From: Oscheius onirici
Taxonomy: Eukaryota > Nematoda > Chromadorea > Rhabditida > Rhabditidae
Assembly (NCBI GenBank): GCA_932521025.1
Contig: OW051473.1
Location: forward strand, 7,874,001 to 7,938,000
Direction: 5' to 3'
DNA: 64,000 nt
Shown here: positions 22,451 to 33,792 of the stretch, one piece after another
Layout of the letters: each line of letters starts with the position of its first letter
Numbering within the stretch: position 1 is the stretch's first letter
Notes under the pieces: model-generated
Told to the model about the DNA's origin: nothing
Databases searched by the model: none
Seen by the model: the letters and a program-made list of their open reading frames with translations, nothing else
Position numbers and translations under genes: made by a program

Positions 22451-25400
22451 ATGGACGGGCTGTCGCCCGGCTCACGAATCTCTCCAACTGTGGGAAGCTC
22501 TGCCGCTTCGGAGCGAACAGATTATCCGTCCTTGATGTCTAGACCCGGAGCGAGTGATGCTTGTGCCACGATTGTTCAAGGACTTATGCAGTTCAATCAA
22601 GTGAGTTTCAGATCTTTTTGGTCTTAAATAGTTATGGGACAGTAACAACATAAAATTTGTTTTCAGCTGCATTTCCATATTTCGTTGAACTTTCAACCAA
22701 TTTTTATGTCCCATCACTTATTGTACGTGTAAGTTTTGACGGCGGATCAACTAGAACCGGTTAGAAGAATAAAGCGCTGTTCACAGCGCATTATTCGTTT
22801 CAGGCTCATTGTTGCGACTTCTAACTGGTTTTAATCGATTCGTCGTCAAAACTACACATAACATGAGCGGTGGAACGTCAAAATTGGTTAAAAATTCAAA
22901 GAAATATGTAAAACTGTAACTGAAAACGGGTGCACCAAGTTTTATAATGTTACAGTCCCTTTAAGAGTGCTGAAGAAGAGTTTTCACGAAAAGCGTGTGA
23001 ATCGTTGGTGAAAAAGATGAAGGATAAACGGGACGAACTGGACGCTCTCATTGTCTCTGTCTACAGTCGTGGTGAGGACGCCAAAAAGTGCATAACTATA
23101 GCCAGAACGTTGGATGGAAGACTCCAGGTTGCTAATTTTCTATTTGGTTCACTCTTTTTGTTTTAGGTAGCCGGAAGAAAAGGATTTCCTCACGTAGTAT
23201 ATGCCAAAATCTTCCGCTGGCCAGACTTGCACAAGAATGAGCTGAAACACCTCTCATACTGCGAACACGCATTCGATCTGAAGGCTGACAATGTAAGAAT
23301 GTTAATATTTTGAAGTTTATAGCAAATTTAAAGGTCTGCGTGAATCCGTACCACTACGAAAGGGTCATCAACGCAGGACTGGGTCAAATTGAAGTGAAAA
23401 CAGATGATGATGAGATGAGTGTGATTACAGACGAAAAGTGAGCGTTTATTATTATATTAAAGCACCAGCCGGCTTCGCCGCCTGTCGGCGGCTTTTCTAC
23501 TTGTGTTTTTTCTTAACTTCTGCTCCCTTCCCCAATCAACCGATCTCTTCTGATCCCTTCCCCAGTCAACCGATCTCTTCTGAACCTGTCACCTCTTCTT
23601 TCTTCCCTAATCAATCGGACCTTTTTAATTCTTGCCCAGGGTTCTCACCCCCTCCTAAAGAACCGATACGAATTTTCCTATTTTCCGGCTATCCGATCTC
23701 TCTCTGAACTTATACAGATCAATCGGTCCCTTCCAATCTCCTACTGGTTACCCTGAGTCTATTTTCTACTCAAAACAATTTAGCAAAAATATTTGGAGGA
23801 GAGGAGTCGAACCCGGGTCGTCTGGGTAACAGCGGCGACTCTTAACAATACACCAAAATTTCAGGTCCCGGACAAACAAACAAACAAATAAACAGAGTCC
23901 ACGACAGAACCATTGCGTTTTAGTAGTAGAGAGATTAATTCTTTCGCAGATACTATGGAATGAGGACTCCAGTTTCGCAACAGAACTCGATCTCTATGCA
24001 TATGCCTTCTGGCGTGGTTCGACCAGTAAAACAAGAGCTTGTTTCTCCCTCTAGTGGCAACAGGTTCATGGATGTGAGTTGTTTTTGTTCATCTTTTCGT
24101 CTTACCGAGTTTTGAGCAAAAAAAAAGAGATCAAATTTGGTTAAATACCCTCCAAAATATGAACATGCTTCCACTTCTTCACAAAAGAAATAAGAAAAGC
24201 AACCCTTATAAAAAGCTTTCAGTTCAACAGTCGAATGGCTCAGCCTGCGCACATGCGACCACTGATGAATCAGAATATGCATACTCCCGGACAGCAACAT
24301 ATGCACCCCCAGCAGCAAAGAATGATGGGCTCGTCGACCAATTCACCAGTAGGAGGAACGAATCAGCAAGGTGTAGCTCCATATCCGCCTCACCAACTTC
24401 CTTGTACAGCCCCAGTTACGATCAACATGGACAGAGTTGCTCGACCTAATGTGGAGCCGATGGAAACGAACCAATATCCACGCATTCCACCTCAAGCTGA
24501 CATTCAAAACTCTTACGCATCGCTGGGTAAGAAAACTTGACTTCTGTGCTGACAATATTTGTTACAGGCAACGTCTCCTATCTTAAGAAAAACATCGTCT
24601 GCGTGAATTCAAATGAGCCACTTGATCCAAAAGAAGGTAGTTTTTTCCACAAAAATGTATTTCTCTCTTTCAGATTCGGACGCGCCTTGGATCACTATCA
24701 TGTACCACGAGTTCGGAAAACAGATGGGAACGTTCTTGTCCTCCAAAAGAACAGTTTTCGTTGACAGCGGTTTCGCTTCTGCCCCGAACCGCTGGTGTCT
24801 TGGTGGAATGAGCCGGACTATCATTGACGACGAAAAGAAGAACATGCTGAGGCTTATTGGAAGAGGTTTGCGTTTGTCTTGCAAAGAGACTGGAGACGTC
24901 TGGATTCAAGTCAGTTTTTTGTTTTGGATGTCAATTGTTGTTCATTTCAGAGTTACAGCCACTGTCCAATCTTTGTACAATCTCACTATTTGGATAGGGA
25001 AGCTGGTAGAGGAGTGGGAGACGTTGTTCACAAACTCTATCCGGGAGCACGGATCAAGGTATGGGAAGACATTGCAACCACAAAACCTCTTCAAGGCACT
25101 GAATTTCGTGTTTTTCTACGTGCATTTTTCTAACAAAACTAAAAAGCAACAAAGTGAATAGCAATACGAGTTTACCTGAGAGGACAGGAGAGTATGCTTA
25201 CTTACTAGACGTCTATAAATAGTTGATTTAAAGGGACAGGGGCCGGGGTCACCGAGGTGACGTTGCCTCGGACATCCCCGCCTTTGGCACTTGTCCTTGA
25301 GAAATTGGAAAAGGAAAAAAATCTCACATAGAATAAAAGGTTATTGGGAGTTTTTATTAGTAGAAAATAAAGTAAGTAGATTAAACGACAGTATTTTTAA

Positions 25401-25913
25401 CAATTCAAAAAACATTAATTTCAGATGTTCGATTGCGCGAAAAGTCGCCAAATCATGAAGGACCACTGGCTTTCTCATCTCATGTCCCAATGCAAAATGG
25501 TATCTCATGGATCTGTTGAAGATGATGTTCTTCTCGACGACAGAATCATCGGACCCAACGGACAGCAACAACCTTTGCCATTGGCTAAAAATGTATGTTT
25601 TTGTTATCTTTTAATCATAAATCTCTTTTTTCTAGGACCGGAACGACCCCCTGAACGAGTTGTTCCGTTTCTGTGTGGCCCGTATCTCTTTCCTTCAAGG
25701 ATGGGGACCCGATTTTCCTGGACGAGAGACCATTGATGATTGTAGCAGCTGGATGGAGCTTAAGCTGAATGTGTACGTTTTTCGTTCTTCTGCAGTTTCC
25801 GGCAGCTAGTTGCCGCCGAGAGACATATCTCTGCAAACACAACTTTTTTCAGGGCGTTCGGGTTCCTCGACAGGCTACTTACCGAAGTACACGGCGAACA
25901 GCTTCTACCCTAA
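22451..25913 (+). CDS. Smad4-like: Co-Smad transcription factor (Smad4 family, SMA-4/DAF-3 type)
   Basis: Thirteen exons (22451-22600, 22667-22728, 22956-23127, 23167-23292, 23334-23437, 23950-24073, 24223-24526, 24568-24636, 24674-24909, 24951-25058, 25425-25592, 25636-25772, 25853-25913) join in frame to 606 residues. SDACATIV near residue 35 and the MH1 domain (about 72-190) are clearly Smad4-like: [15 protein letters not shown], the DNA-contacting [14 protein letters not shown] hairpin, and [12 protein letters not shown] methionine/glutamine/proline-rich linker (about 206-370) precedes the MH2 domain (about 372-606), with [28 protein letters not shown] and [11 protein letters not shown]. 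Smad4 proteins form trimers with receptor Smads downstream of TGF-beta/BMP receptors and act in the nucleus. Exon 2 inserts about 20 unusual residues just before MH1. The first MH2 strands are divergent. Without a tree I cannot choose between the SMA-4 and DAF-3 branches. Confidence 0.95.
22733..22852. mobile_element. Small inverted-repeat element in Smad intron 2
   Basis: gttttgacggcgg...aaccggttagaag at one end is an imperfect reverse complement of cttctaactggtt...cgtcgtcaaaac at the other. The centre holds a second hairpin, gcgctgttcacagcgc. The total length is about 120 bp. It begins five bases after the end of exon 2, overlapping the donor region. Confidence 0.65.
23465..23934 (-). mobile_element. 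Helitron-like element in Smad intron 5 (copy 2)
   Basis: On the minus strand the element begins TCTCTCTACTACTA after an A and ends with a GC-rich hairpin (gccgcc/ggcggc) followed by CTGG before a T. The TC start, 3' hairpin, CTRR end and insertion between A and T are the hallmarks of Helitrons. It has no coding capacity, so it is non-autonomous (470 bp). Inside is a tRNA-like stretch with gggttcgactcctc, a Pol III B-box match. The element ends 15 bases before the acceptor of exon 6. Confidence 0.75.
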
Positions 25914-26043
25914 TTTTCTACCTCGTTGCAGTCTTTTCACCTCAATTTGTCTCAATTTGCATGGCCTCTTCGGTGAATTTCGATCTCTTTTATAGCCATC
26001 AATTAGCCATCATCCTTTCTACTGTACCGAATTGTTTCTATAC

Positions 26044-26398
26044 CAGGGTTGCACGAACATCCGAGTGTCGGGCGAAAACGAACCGAACATTGCACTTTTG
26101 TTCGTCTGCGAACCAAACACGAACAGTTCGCTTTCCCAATGTTCGTTCGCGAACACGAACACAGCTCTAACATTTTACAACATTTCTCCGAAATCAAGTT
26201 GTCAGAATAGTCATTCTGAGAACAATTTCGTAAGTGCAGGTTTGGTAAAGGGAAGAAAAGATGTGAAAAAGATTAGTACTAAGAATAAAAGAAGGATTTT
26301 GCAGACACCTAGTCGCTTGTTCGTTCTCGAACACGAACTGGTCGTGTTCGTGTTCGCTCAAACCGAACAACGAACACGAACGTTCGTGCAACCCCCTG
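26044..26398. mobile_element. hAT-like MITE with 8-bp target duplication
   Basis: The ends cagggttgcacgaac and gttcgtgcaaccccctg are inverted repeats. The body is largely palindromic, dominated by gttcg/cgaac motifs. It is flanked by ttctatac on the left and tcccatac on the right, which match at six of eight positions and fit the hAT pattern with T at position 2 and A at position 7. The length is 355 bp and nothing is encoded. Confidence 0.75.
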
Positions 26399-26771
26399 TC
26401 CCATACCCAAACTTTCCATAAACGACGGATTTTCAAATTTCTGTTCCTCTATCACGTTACATTTTACATTTTTTGAAATTCCATTTTGATATCATGTAGT
26501 ATCATTTTTAAACCTATTGAGAACATTGGGTAGCCATAACTTTTCTAGCTGATGGGATAACAAACACAATAAGAGTTTAGTCAAAGTTCCTCAATAAAAG
26601 AATATCTAATCGAACCACATATTGTCTCTTCTGCAATTCTTCATTCTCTTTCCGGAGTACTCGAAAAAGCTCGAGTGCCGCGCGCAAATAATACGCATAT
26701 CAGTGTATCTTCAGTCACTCCACGCTGAACTAACGAAAAAAGAGTCTTGAGAGGTCTCCCGTGTACTAGAA

Positions 26772-29700
26772 ATGTCCTCATTCGACATTTCTCAGTACAC
26801 CATCGAGATCTCCATGGAGAACGACGAGAGCGAGACGACTACGAGCGAAACAGTCAAACTGTATCCGAAGCTGGAAAAGGAATCGGAGGAGGAAAACAGT
26901 CCGAAACGAGTAACGTTCGAGGAAGACGCATGTGAAGATAGTGCAGTCTGTTTGAAGAAGGAAGAAGCAAAAGAAGAAGTCGTTTTTGTAAAGAAGCAGA
27001 TCGCTTCGATTGAAGGAAGCGTCATTTATTCCGTTGAGCCCACTTTTGGAGTCACGTTGACGAAACCCGATGCTATGATTGATCTCCCAGCTCCTACGAA
27101 ACGAAGAGTACGGAAGAAGGTGAAGAAAGTGGAATCGGAAGAAAGGGAGTTGCCGGTCGTTTCACAGCCAGAAAAGATTGTGGCAGCGATTCCGGACGAG
27201 TTGATGTATCGGGCGAGAAAGTCTCTTGAGGCGCAGGCGGAAGCAGCTGAGGAACGAAAGCTAGCCTTCTTTAAACGTAATCAAGTTGCTGTGGACAAAG
27301 ACGAAGAAAAGAGCCAAGAAACCATTCCAACTTATCTTTTACATTCTTCAGAGCCTACAGTTCAACTAGTTGATCAACCGGCTGAAACTGATAAGCCTCC
27401 TTCGAAAGATTTGGACACTGCATCATTTGCTCAAATTGAGGTAGAACAGGAAGATAAAGAAGAGACCGGTAATCTGATAGTAACCGAAGCACTCGAAGAG
27501 CAGTCGATGGCATCTGATTCACAAGCTGAAGTACCCGGTTTCACCACCTCTACCACCAGCATCGAAGTGTCCGTAGAACTAGATACTGTGGTGAACACAG
27601 AATCTAAGCTGCTGGTTGACGAAACTGTAGACCCCCATGACGAAGTGGAAAATGCACATTGCGAAGACGAAGATAGCGGCGGAAATCATCTGGAAGGTCG
27701 GGAAGAAGGAGGAGCAAAAGCCGTTTCTGCTGATGTGAACCAAAGTCTCAATTTGGAAGCGGCCAAATCTACCAATCTGGATGCTCCTCCAAGTGAGACA
27801 GAGGATGCTGGAAAAGAAAAGCACAAACAACTTCTTGACTCGGAATGTACCAAAACACGACCAAGAAATGAACACGACCAAGGCGAAGAATATGCTACTG
27901 TTGAAACGGTATCAGCAAATGTTCAAGAAGAAGATGTTGAAAGTGCTGTGGAACTTCAAGTGGAGAATTATAGTGCTCCTGGTCCAGAAGTAGTTGAGGA
28001 AGAGGAAGAAACGTCTTTCGAGCAAGAAGCAGAGAACATTGAGATTGAAGAGTCTCTAGTTTTCGAAACACAAGAAGAAGCACAGAAAGAATCTCCTGGT
28101 ATGCTAGAAAAGGTGGATCTCGCCGAGAACGAAAAATCACAAGAAGTAACTATTGAAAAAACAGTTCAAATCAGCCACAAAGAGACAGGTGAAAGGAAAC
28201 AAGAGCCGGCTGAGCAGTTTGAAGAAGACAAACTGACCTACACGGCAACGACAACTACAGTGGCAGTTGTTCCTGTAATCAGCGATATTCCAGAAGAAGA
28301 CACCCAGAGTGAACCATCTCTGGACAAGGACGAAGTAATCTCGATCAAGGAGAACATCATTTCCATCAACATTTCTCCTAGTCCGAGAGAAGAAACGAGT
28401 AGACGTTTCTTCGACAACTCGGAATATACTAGTTCTCACGCAATTCAAGACGACATTATTTCTCTGGAAGAAGTGGCAGACTCGTTGCCAGAAGACAATA
28501 CTTCGATTAAAAATTTTACCATTCCTGAACCAGTTGAGGACGGAGAGCCGTGGAACAGGTGGCTTTTCACTCAACTTCGATACATTTGGGAAAACTACAG
28601 TGAGAAGATTGCAATCGTAAGTTTTGGTGCCAATAATAATTCAAATATTTGTAGGTAGAAGAAGTCGGAGAAACTCGCTGTATCAGCTATGGAGAGCTGA
28701 TGGATGGAGTCATGCGGACAGCGAACTATCTTCAACATCACGGAGTTGGAGAAGAAACGGTGGTTGGGTTCTGCATGGAGAGTACCTTCGAGTTTCTTCT
28801 CTACGAGCTCGCCTGCTTTTTCCTTGGAGCGGTTCCAGTCATCTTCCGTCCCAGCCAAATTGGTATCTTCTTTCGAGATATAGCGACATTATTTCTCAGC
28901 CTCCGATCACATTACTCCTATCAATCTCAAAGTTATGATTACCGATGCTGAACACTATGGACATGTTCTCAGATCTCATGCCTTTTTCGGAGAGTTGCAG
29001 GTAAAATACAGAGCTTATTGATTAAACATCGAGATTAAGCAAGTCTTTGTCCTTACTGACGACATCAGAACATTGTATCTGCCCAGAAATGTCTGGACCA
29101 TAGATGGGCTTGGATTTTTGGATTTTAACTGCGACATACCTCTGCATTTGGGCAAATCGCCTAAAAATGTTGTGACCTTTTCCACGAGGTGAGTTAAGCC
29201 CAGTTTTTTAAATGTTCGTTTCAGCGGTACCCCTTCGTCTCGCGGCAAAGTTGTCAGTCATTCTGCTCAAAGCAGCAAAGCTATCTGTACTCACTACTAC
29301 ACTGAACTCATTTCCTTGCTGAAAGAGAAACATCCAGAGGAAAAGGTAGATGTTCACCTGGTCACTACAGGACTTCACACAATTGATGGCTTCTCATACG
29401 CCATCTATTCCCTCATTCATGGAGGCACTTTAATTCTCACTGAAGCTAATGCAGACGTTTGGAAAGTTTCGTTTTTGGATCGAATCGCAGGTCTCATTGA
29501 ACGATACAAGGTAAACACTTTTTGAAGTTAGAACGTAGCTTATTCAGATTCCTATGCTTATGGTACACTCTCAGTTCCTAAAATGCTTCAGTAAATACGA
29601 AATACATAAAATTTACAATATGGAATCTTTAAAAGTACGTAGGATATTCTACCTAAAAAAAATCTGTAACTTTAGCTTCTTTGCCACTCTGGTTCTTGCC

Positions 29701-30912
29701 TTCCTCCTTCAGTTATTGAAAATATTAGAGAGCTGGGAATGTCCACTACTCAAGGTATTACCCTTTTTTTCATGACAGACACATTTTTAGCCTATATCAC
29801 AACCGAAACTGGTGCTTTCTCTCTAGAAGATGTAACTTCTAGTAACGTTTTGATTCCGACTTGTGGAGAGCCGTTTGTCGGAAACAATGTTAAAGTAATA
29901 AAATTTCTGTATCAAAATCTCATGATTCAGATCCTCGAACTCGAAGGAGACAATGAGGTTGCTCCTGGAAAGTGGGGCCGATTGTGGGTTCAGGGACCGA
30001 CACTCTTCTCGGAGTACTTGTGCGAGGCCAAGTTTGCCGAGAACAGCTCAGCCGGATGGTTCTTCACAGGTATGGGGCAGAATTGGTTTTTCAAAAAAAA
30101 ACTTACAGGTGACATTGCTTCTTTGGATGAACAGGCAAGACTGTATGTTGCTGGTCCTGCAGAAGGAGTAGTGAAAGGAGCAAATGGACTGGTAAGCAGT
30201 TTTGCACAATCTGGGAGACTATAAGGCAAAAGTTCGCGCTGTTAACAAGATTGGAACTGTTATTTTCGATAACAGAAATGGTCTGACTGTACCTTTGATG
30301 ACATTTGATATACAAGCAGTGATAAAGTTAGTATTTTGGACTTTGGCTCCAGAGACACCGAACAAATAAATAGAAATTGTATGGTAGATAAGTTACTCTC
30401 GATAATAATATCTTTCTCAGCAAAAGAAAACATTCAAGAAAACAATAGACCTTCTCGAACTTTGATGATTCCTTCGACAGAAAAAAAACTAAAAAAATCC
30501 ATTTCAGAACAACATAAAGGCATTTTCAGGTTCCCCTAGTTGAAGCCGAAATTATCCTCTCCGATTTGATGAGTATCGACGATATCGCAATCACCAAGCT
30601 AAAAGATGAACTTGTAACTGGAATAGTTCTTGTTGAAGGCGAGGTTCCTCCTTCGGTCGGCCAGATTAACTCGACGTTACAAGGTGTGTCATATCTCAGA
30701 TCTGTCTTGAAGCAACAGTTTAAGAGCGAGGTCTCAAGCTGAAGATTGATCGCCTTACAGTTGTCGACTTTATTCCCAGATCAGAAACTGGCAAACTCAT
30801 CCGCGGCGACCTGCCTTTCCTTTTTGAAATTGAGCCAGAAACGGAAATTGAGACAGAGGCGGAGCTTGATGTTGCCACCAATATCCCTGAGGAGAACGAG
30901 AGTAGCCTATAA
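26772..30912 (+). CDS. Adenylate-forming enzyme (acyl-CoA synthetase-like) with a giant acidic N-terminal extension
   Basis: Thirteen exons (26772-28616, 28655-28862, 28900-29000, 29040-29188, 29225-29510, 29548-29634, 29676-29754, 29791-29894, 29931-30069, 30109-30191, 30226-30318, 30530-30683, 30725-30912) join in frame to 1171 residues. About residues 1-590, almost all of exon 1, are low-complexity and rich in E, D, S, T and V, with no folded-domain motif. The rest follows the AMP-binding superfamily: an N-terminal ISYGEL segment, a weakened phosphate loop STSGTPSSRGK (about 766), ITTETG (about 920), GWFFTGD (about 995) and the C-terminal PRSETGK with its catalytic lysine (about 1130). The usual GR..D..K hinge motif is replaced by AGPAEGVVK, so activity may be reduced or altered. 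The substrate is unknown. The family activates carboxylic acids as adenylates, usually fatty acids. Confidence 0.85.
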
Positions 30913-31056
30913 ACGATACCTTTAATTACCGCCTATCATTGCTACTCTTATCCTTAAATCCGATCAAACTTGTTCGCTTGTTGTCTTTCAACACTGTGCT
31001 CATGCTCGTTATCAGATATTGATAAAGGTCTTTCGGTTCACTTTCCTTCTGAACAA

Positions 31057-32232
31057 ATGTCCCGTCTCTGGATTCTTGTCATTTTTTGCACTTTAATCTA
31101 TGGGGTAAGTCTATTATCGATACTCCTACTTGTCCTCAGGAAGAAGATATTTTTCTGACAAGTCCTCCAGAAGAAGATAATGTCTTGGTTGAAATCAAAG
31201 ACCTAATGTTCACACCAAAACCAGAGGAAAATGTGACATTCACAGGTGAAAAAGGGGTTTTCTGGTTATTTTACATTCTCAGGAGAAGGAACTATGCTCA
31301 TTTGCATCGGAGATTATTTGACCTCTTCATCTCTTGACTATAATGACTGCCGTTATACCCACAGCTACAAGCCTTTCAACCTAAATGTATCTATCAATGG
31401 AGTTTTTAAAGGAGTCATAACAATGCCAAAAGTGGGTTTTCCATCTTTTCGTCTTTATCCTGCATTGACAACGCACCTCAAAAATGCATAATGATGACAC
31501 AGCTAAATTTTCGAAGCGAAAGTGCAAATTGACTCTTTATCTAGCCAGCCTTGCGATAGTGAACGAAAAGAGCCGTAAAATGTTACCTCATCTTTTTTTA
31601 AGGATCGAATAGCGTGTCTTTTTGAGGGAAAATTCATTTAACGGGTTTGCAAACTTCTGGATAAATTGAAAAGCCTATTTTCAGAAAACAGTCCAAATCA
31701 TGTTGAACTTCAAAGTGAATGCAATTAATGCCGATGGTACTAGCGAATGGAAAAAATACAGTTTCACTACGACAAGTCCCCTGGAGCTAGGGAATCGCTT
31801 TCCGTTGGTTGAGGTAAAATATTTTAACTTTTTGTTTCAACGTTTTGCGAACAGACCAGTAAAAACTTTGTATTGGAAGGAGACATGTTTGTGGACTGCT
31901 TGGATAAATCTTTAAGGCCATTCTGTGTACCTGAAAATAACAAGAGCTTGGAAGAGTCTACTGGGTGAGCTTTAGTTTGCTTATGAGACGCTAGTTTTGC
32001 AGAAAAGATAAACGGGAAATTGATTCCAGAACCGAGGTCGAGTCTTCCTTTCCAAGTCCGATGTTTAACTATCTACTGGCTGGATTCCTCATTGTCCTCA
32101 TTTTGGTGCTCGTATTCGTAAAAGTCGTCTATCCTAAGTGCATTAGGAAGTAAGTCTATTAGAGATCATGAAGGCGTAATGAAATCTTGCAGATCTCCAG
32201 AGAATTCAGCCGCTGCCCGTCAAATGCTTTAA
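31057..32232 (+). CDS. Type I membrane protein of unknown function
   Basis: Seven exons (31057-31104, 31140-31245, 31283-31431, 31685-31813, 31855-31964, 32003-32149, 32193-32232) join in frame to 242 residues. Residues 1-16 form a signal peptide. The ectodomain has about five cysteines and a few potential N-glycosylation sites (NVT, NVS) and looks beta-rich. A KREID dibasic site precedes a membrane helix (YLLAGFLIVLILVLVFVKVV, about 203-222), and a short basic tail follows. It starts 145 bp after the preceding gene ends on the same strand; a downstream position in an operon is possible but not shown. Confidence 0.8.
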
Positions 32233-33130
32233 CTCACACAATAAATATATACTCTTACGCGTGCTCTCTGCAACTGATAAGCTTGCTCGACGATGTACTT
32301 GCTCTCCGAGGCGACGACAAACTACTTCGCTTACAAATTCGCATTTGCAATGACGGCATCGGAAGCGCCTGCCAGGCGGCCCGAATAGACAGCCCTAGGG
32401 TCAGCAATCAAACGCCTTTTGTGTTCAGCTTCGCTAATGAGTGAAGACCCTATTCAGCTTTGAAATGCCTCTCAGTCCATCAATGCTCTCCTCTCTCTTT
32501 TCAGCTGGCGGCTGTCAGCCCACTAGACACTATGGCCCGAGTTCAGTAGAGAGCTTCAGCGCTCGGCTTCTTTGTGCAGTTTTCACATCTTTCTTCTATA
32601 AGTCTTACGTTAGTTAATACATTAAGATGACAGAAGAAGTAAAGTTTAACTTTTGGGGTTTTCCAGAATGCAAGACTGGTTACGGAACCTAGTTGCCTAA
32701 CAACTGCTTATCTCGGTATTGTTTCAACGATGCTTTGAAAATATTTCTCTCGCTCATACTTTAGTGATGACAAAACATCTGTTATATTCAACCTATTCAA
32801 ACGATCGACGCATTGAAAGCGATCAATCATACCTTTTTCAGCTTTAGGTTTTTGATTTTTCACAAGACACTCGTCTTGTGAAACGTAACCTAGAATGTCT
32901 TGCTGGTATAAGTTCGCAAATACTTTGTAAGTTTGTTTCGTTTAGTACTACCTATTTCAATAGCTTCTTTTCAGTTTTCCAAGCCATGTCTTCAAAGTTG
33001 TTGCAGTTCTCCAAAACTACTCTCTAAACTTTCCATAACCTTAGCGTTCCCCGATCAAAGTTCCGACTCTCGCAACATCCACTTTGTTCCACACTCCCTT
33101 TGAAATATAATTGATTTCAGGCAATCTATC
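32233..33130. other. No recognisable gene
   Basis: About 900 bases between two plus-strand genes. I saw no exon chain. A pair of inverted segments, cacaagacactcgtcttgtg, forms a hairpin near 32860. A ttgatttcag site at 33120 is the likely spliced-leader acceptor of the next gene. Confidence 0.5.
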
Positions 33131-33396
33131 ATGTCACAAATGACGCCTGCCGTTCCTGAAGCGCCCACGAAGCCCACGACGCCCCCGAACACGGACAGTG
33201 GTAAAAAGTCCCCAACGGATGAAATTGACGTGAAAACAGAATTCAAGTAAGGACCAATAAGAGTCATAAATTACTAATTTTGGCCTTCAGAAGTGCGATT
33301 GACGAGACTTTGTCGACGGTCTGCCAGGTGGCGAGCATTAGCGAGCTGGGACAGGAAGGTCAGCCGAAGACGAAGGCTGGGAAATGTTCTCAATAA
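33131..33396 (+). CDS. Small proline/threonine-rich intracellular protein
   Basis: Two exons (33131-33246 and 33291-33396) give 73 residues. The start lies 10 bases after a tgatttcag acceptor, consistent with trans-splicing. There is no signal peptide or membrane helix. The N-terminal half is rich in P, T and K (PTKPTTPP). The stop codon overlaps an aataaa poly(A) signal, so the 3' untranslated region is tiny. I do not recognise the family. Confidence 0.6.
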
Positions 33397-33792
33397 AAAC
33401 TGTCTGCTTGAAATTTCTACTTAAAGAATAAATCACTTATTTTCAATATAAACATGGCAGTTAAATATACGAAACATTATTCTGAAGAATAGAGATAGCA
33501 CAACCATCGCAAGCGAAAAAAGTAGTGGAAAAAAAGTTACAAAGTTGGATGGATGAAATATCCGCAGGGGGTGATTCACGGATTCTATATGACAACAAAT
33601 AGAAATTTAACTGAGATAATGGGGCAATTATCGTAAAAAGGGGACTAGATCGCACGTCGGGAAAACAGGAGGAAAAATATGAAAGTTTACGGGTGAGCTA
33701 TACAATATATTTGGAAAGATTTGCAGTTGGCTTATGAATTCCAAAAGCTAATCTACACCTAAACGAGCTAAGAGAGATGAAATTGAATAGAT

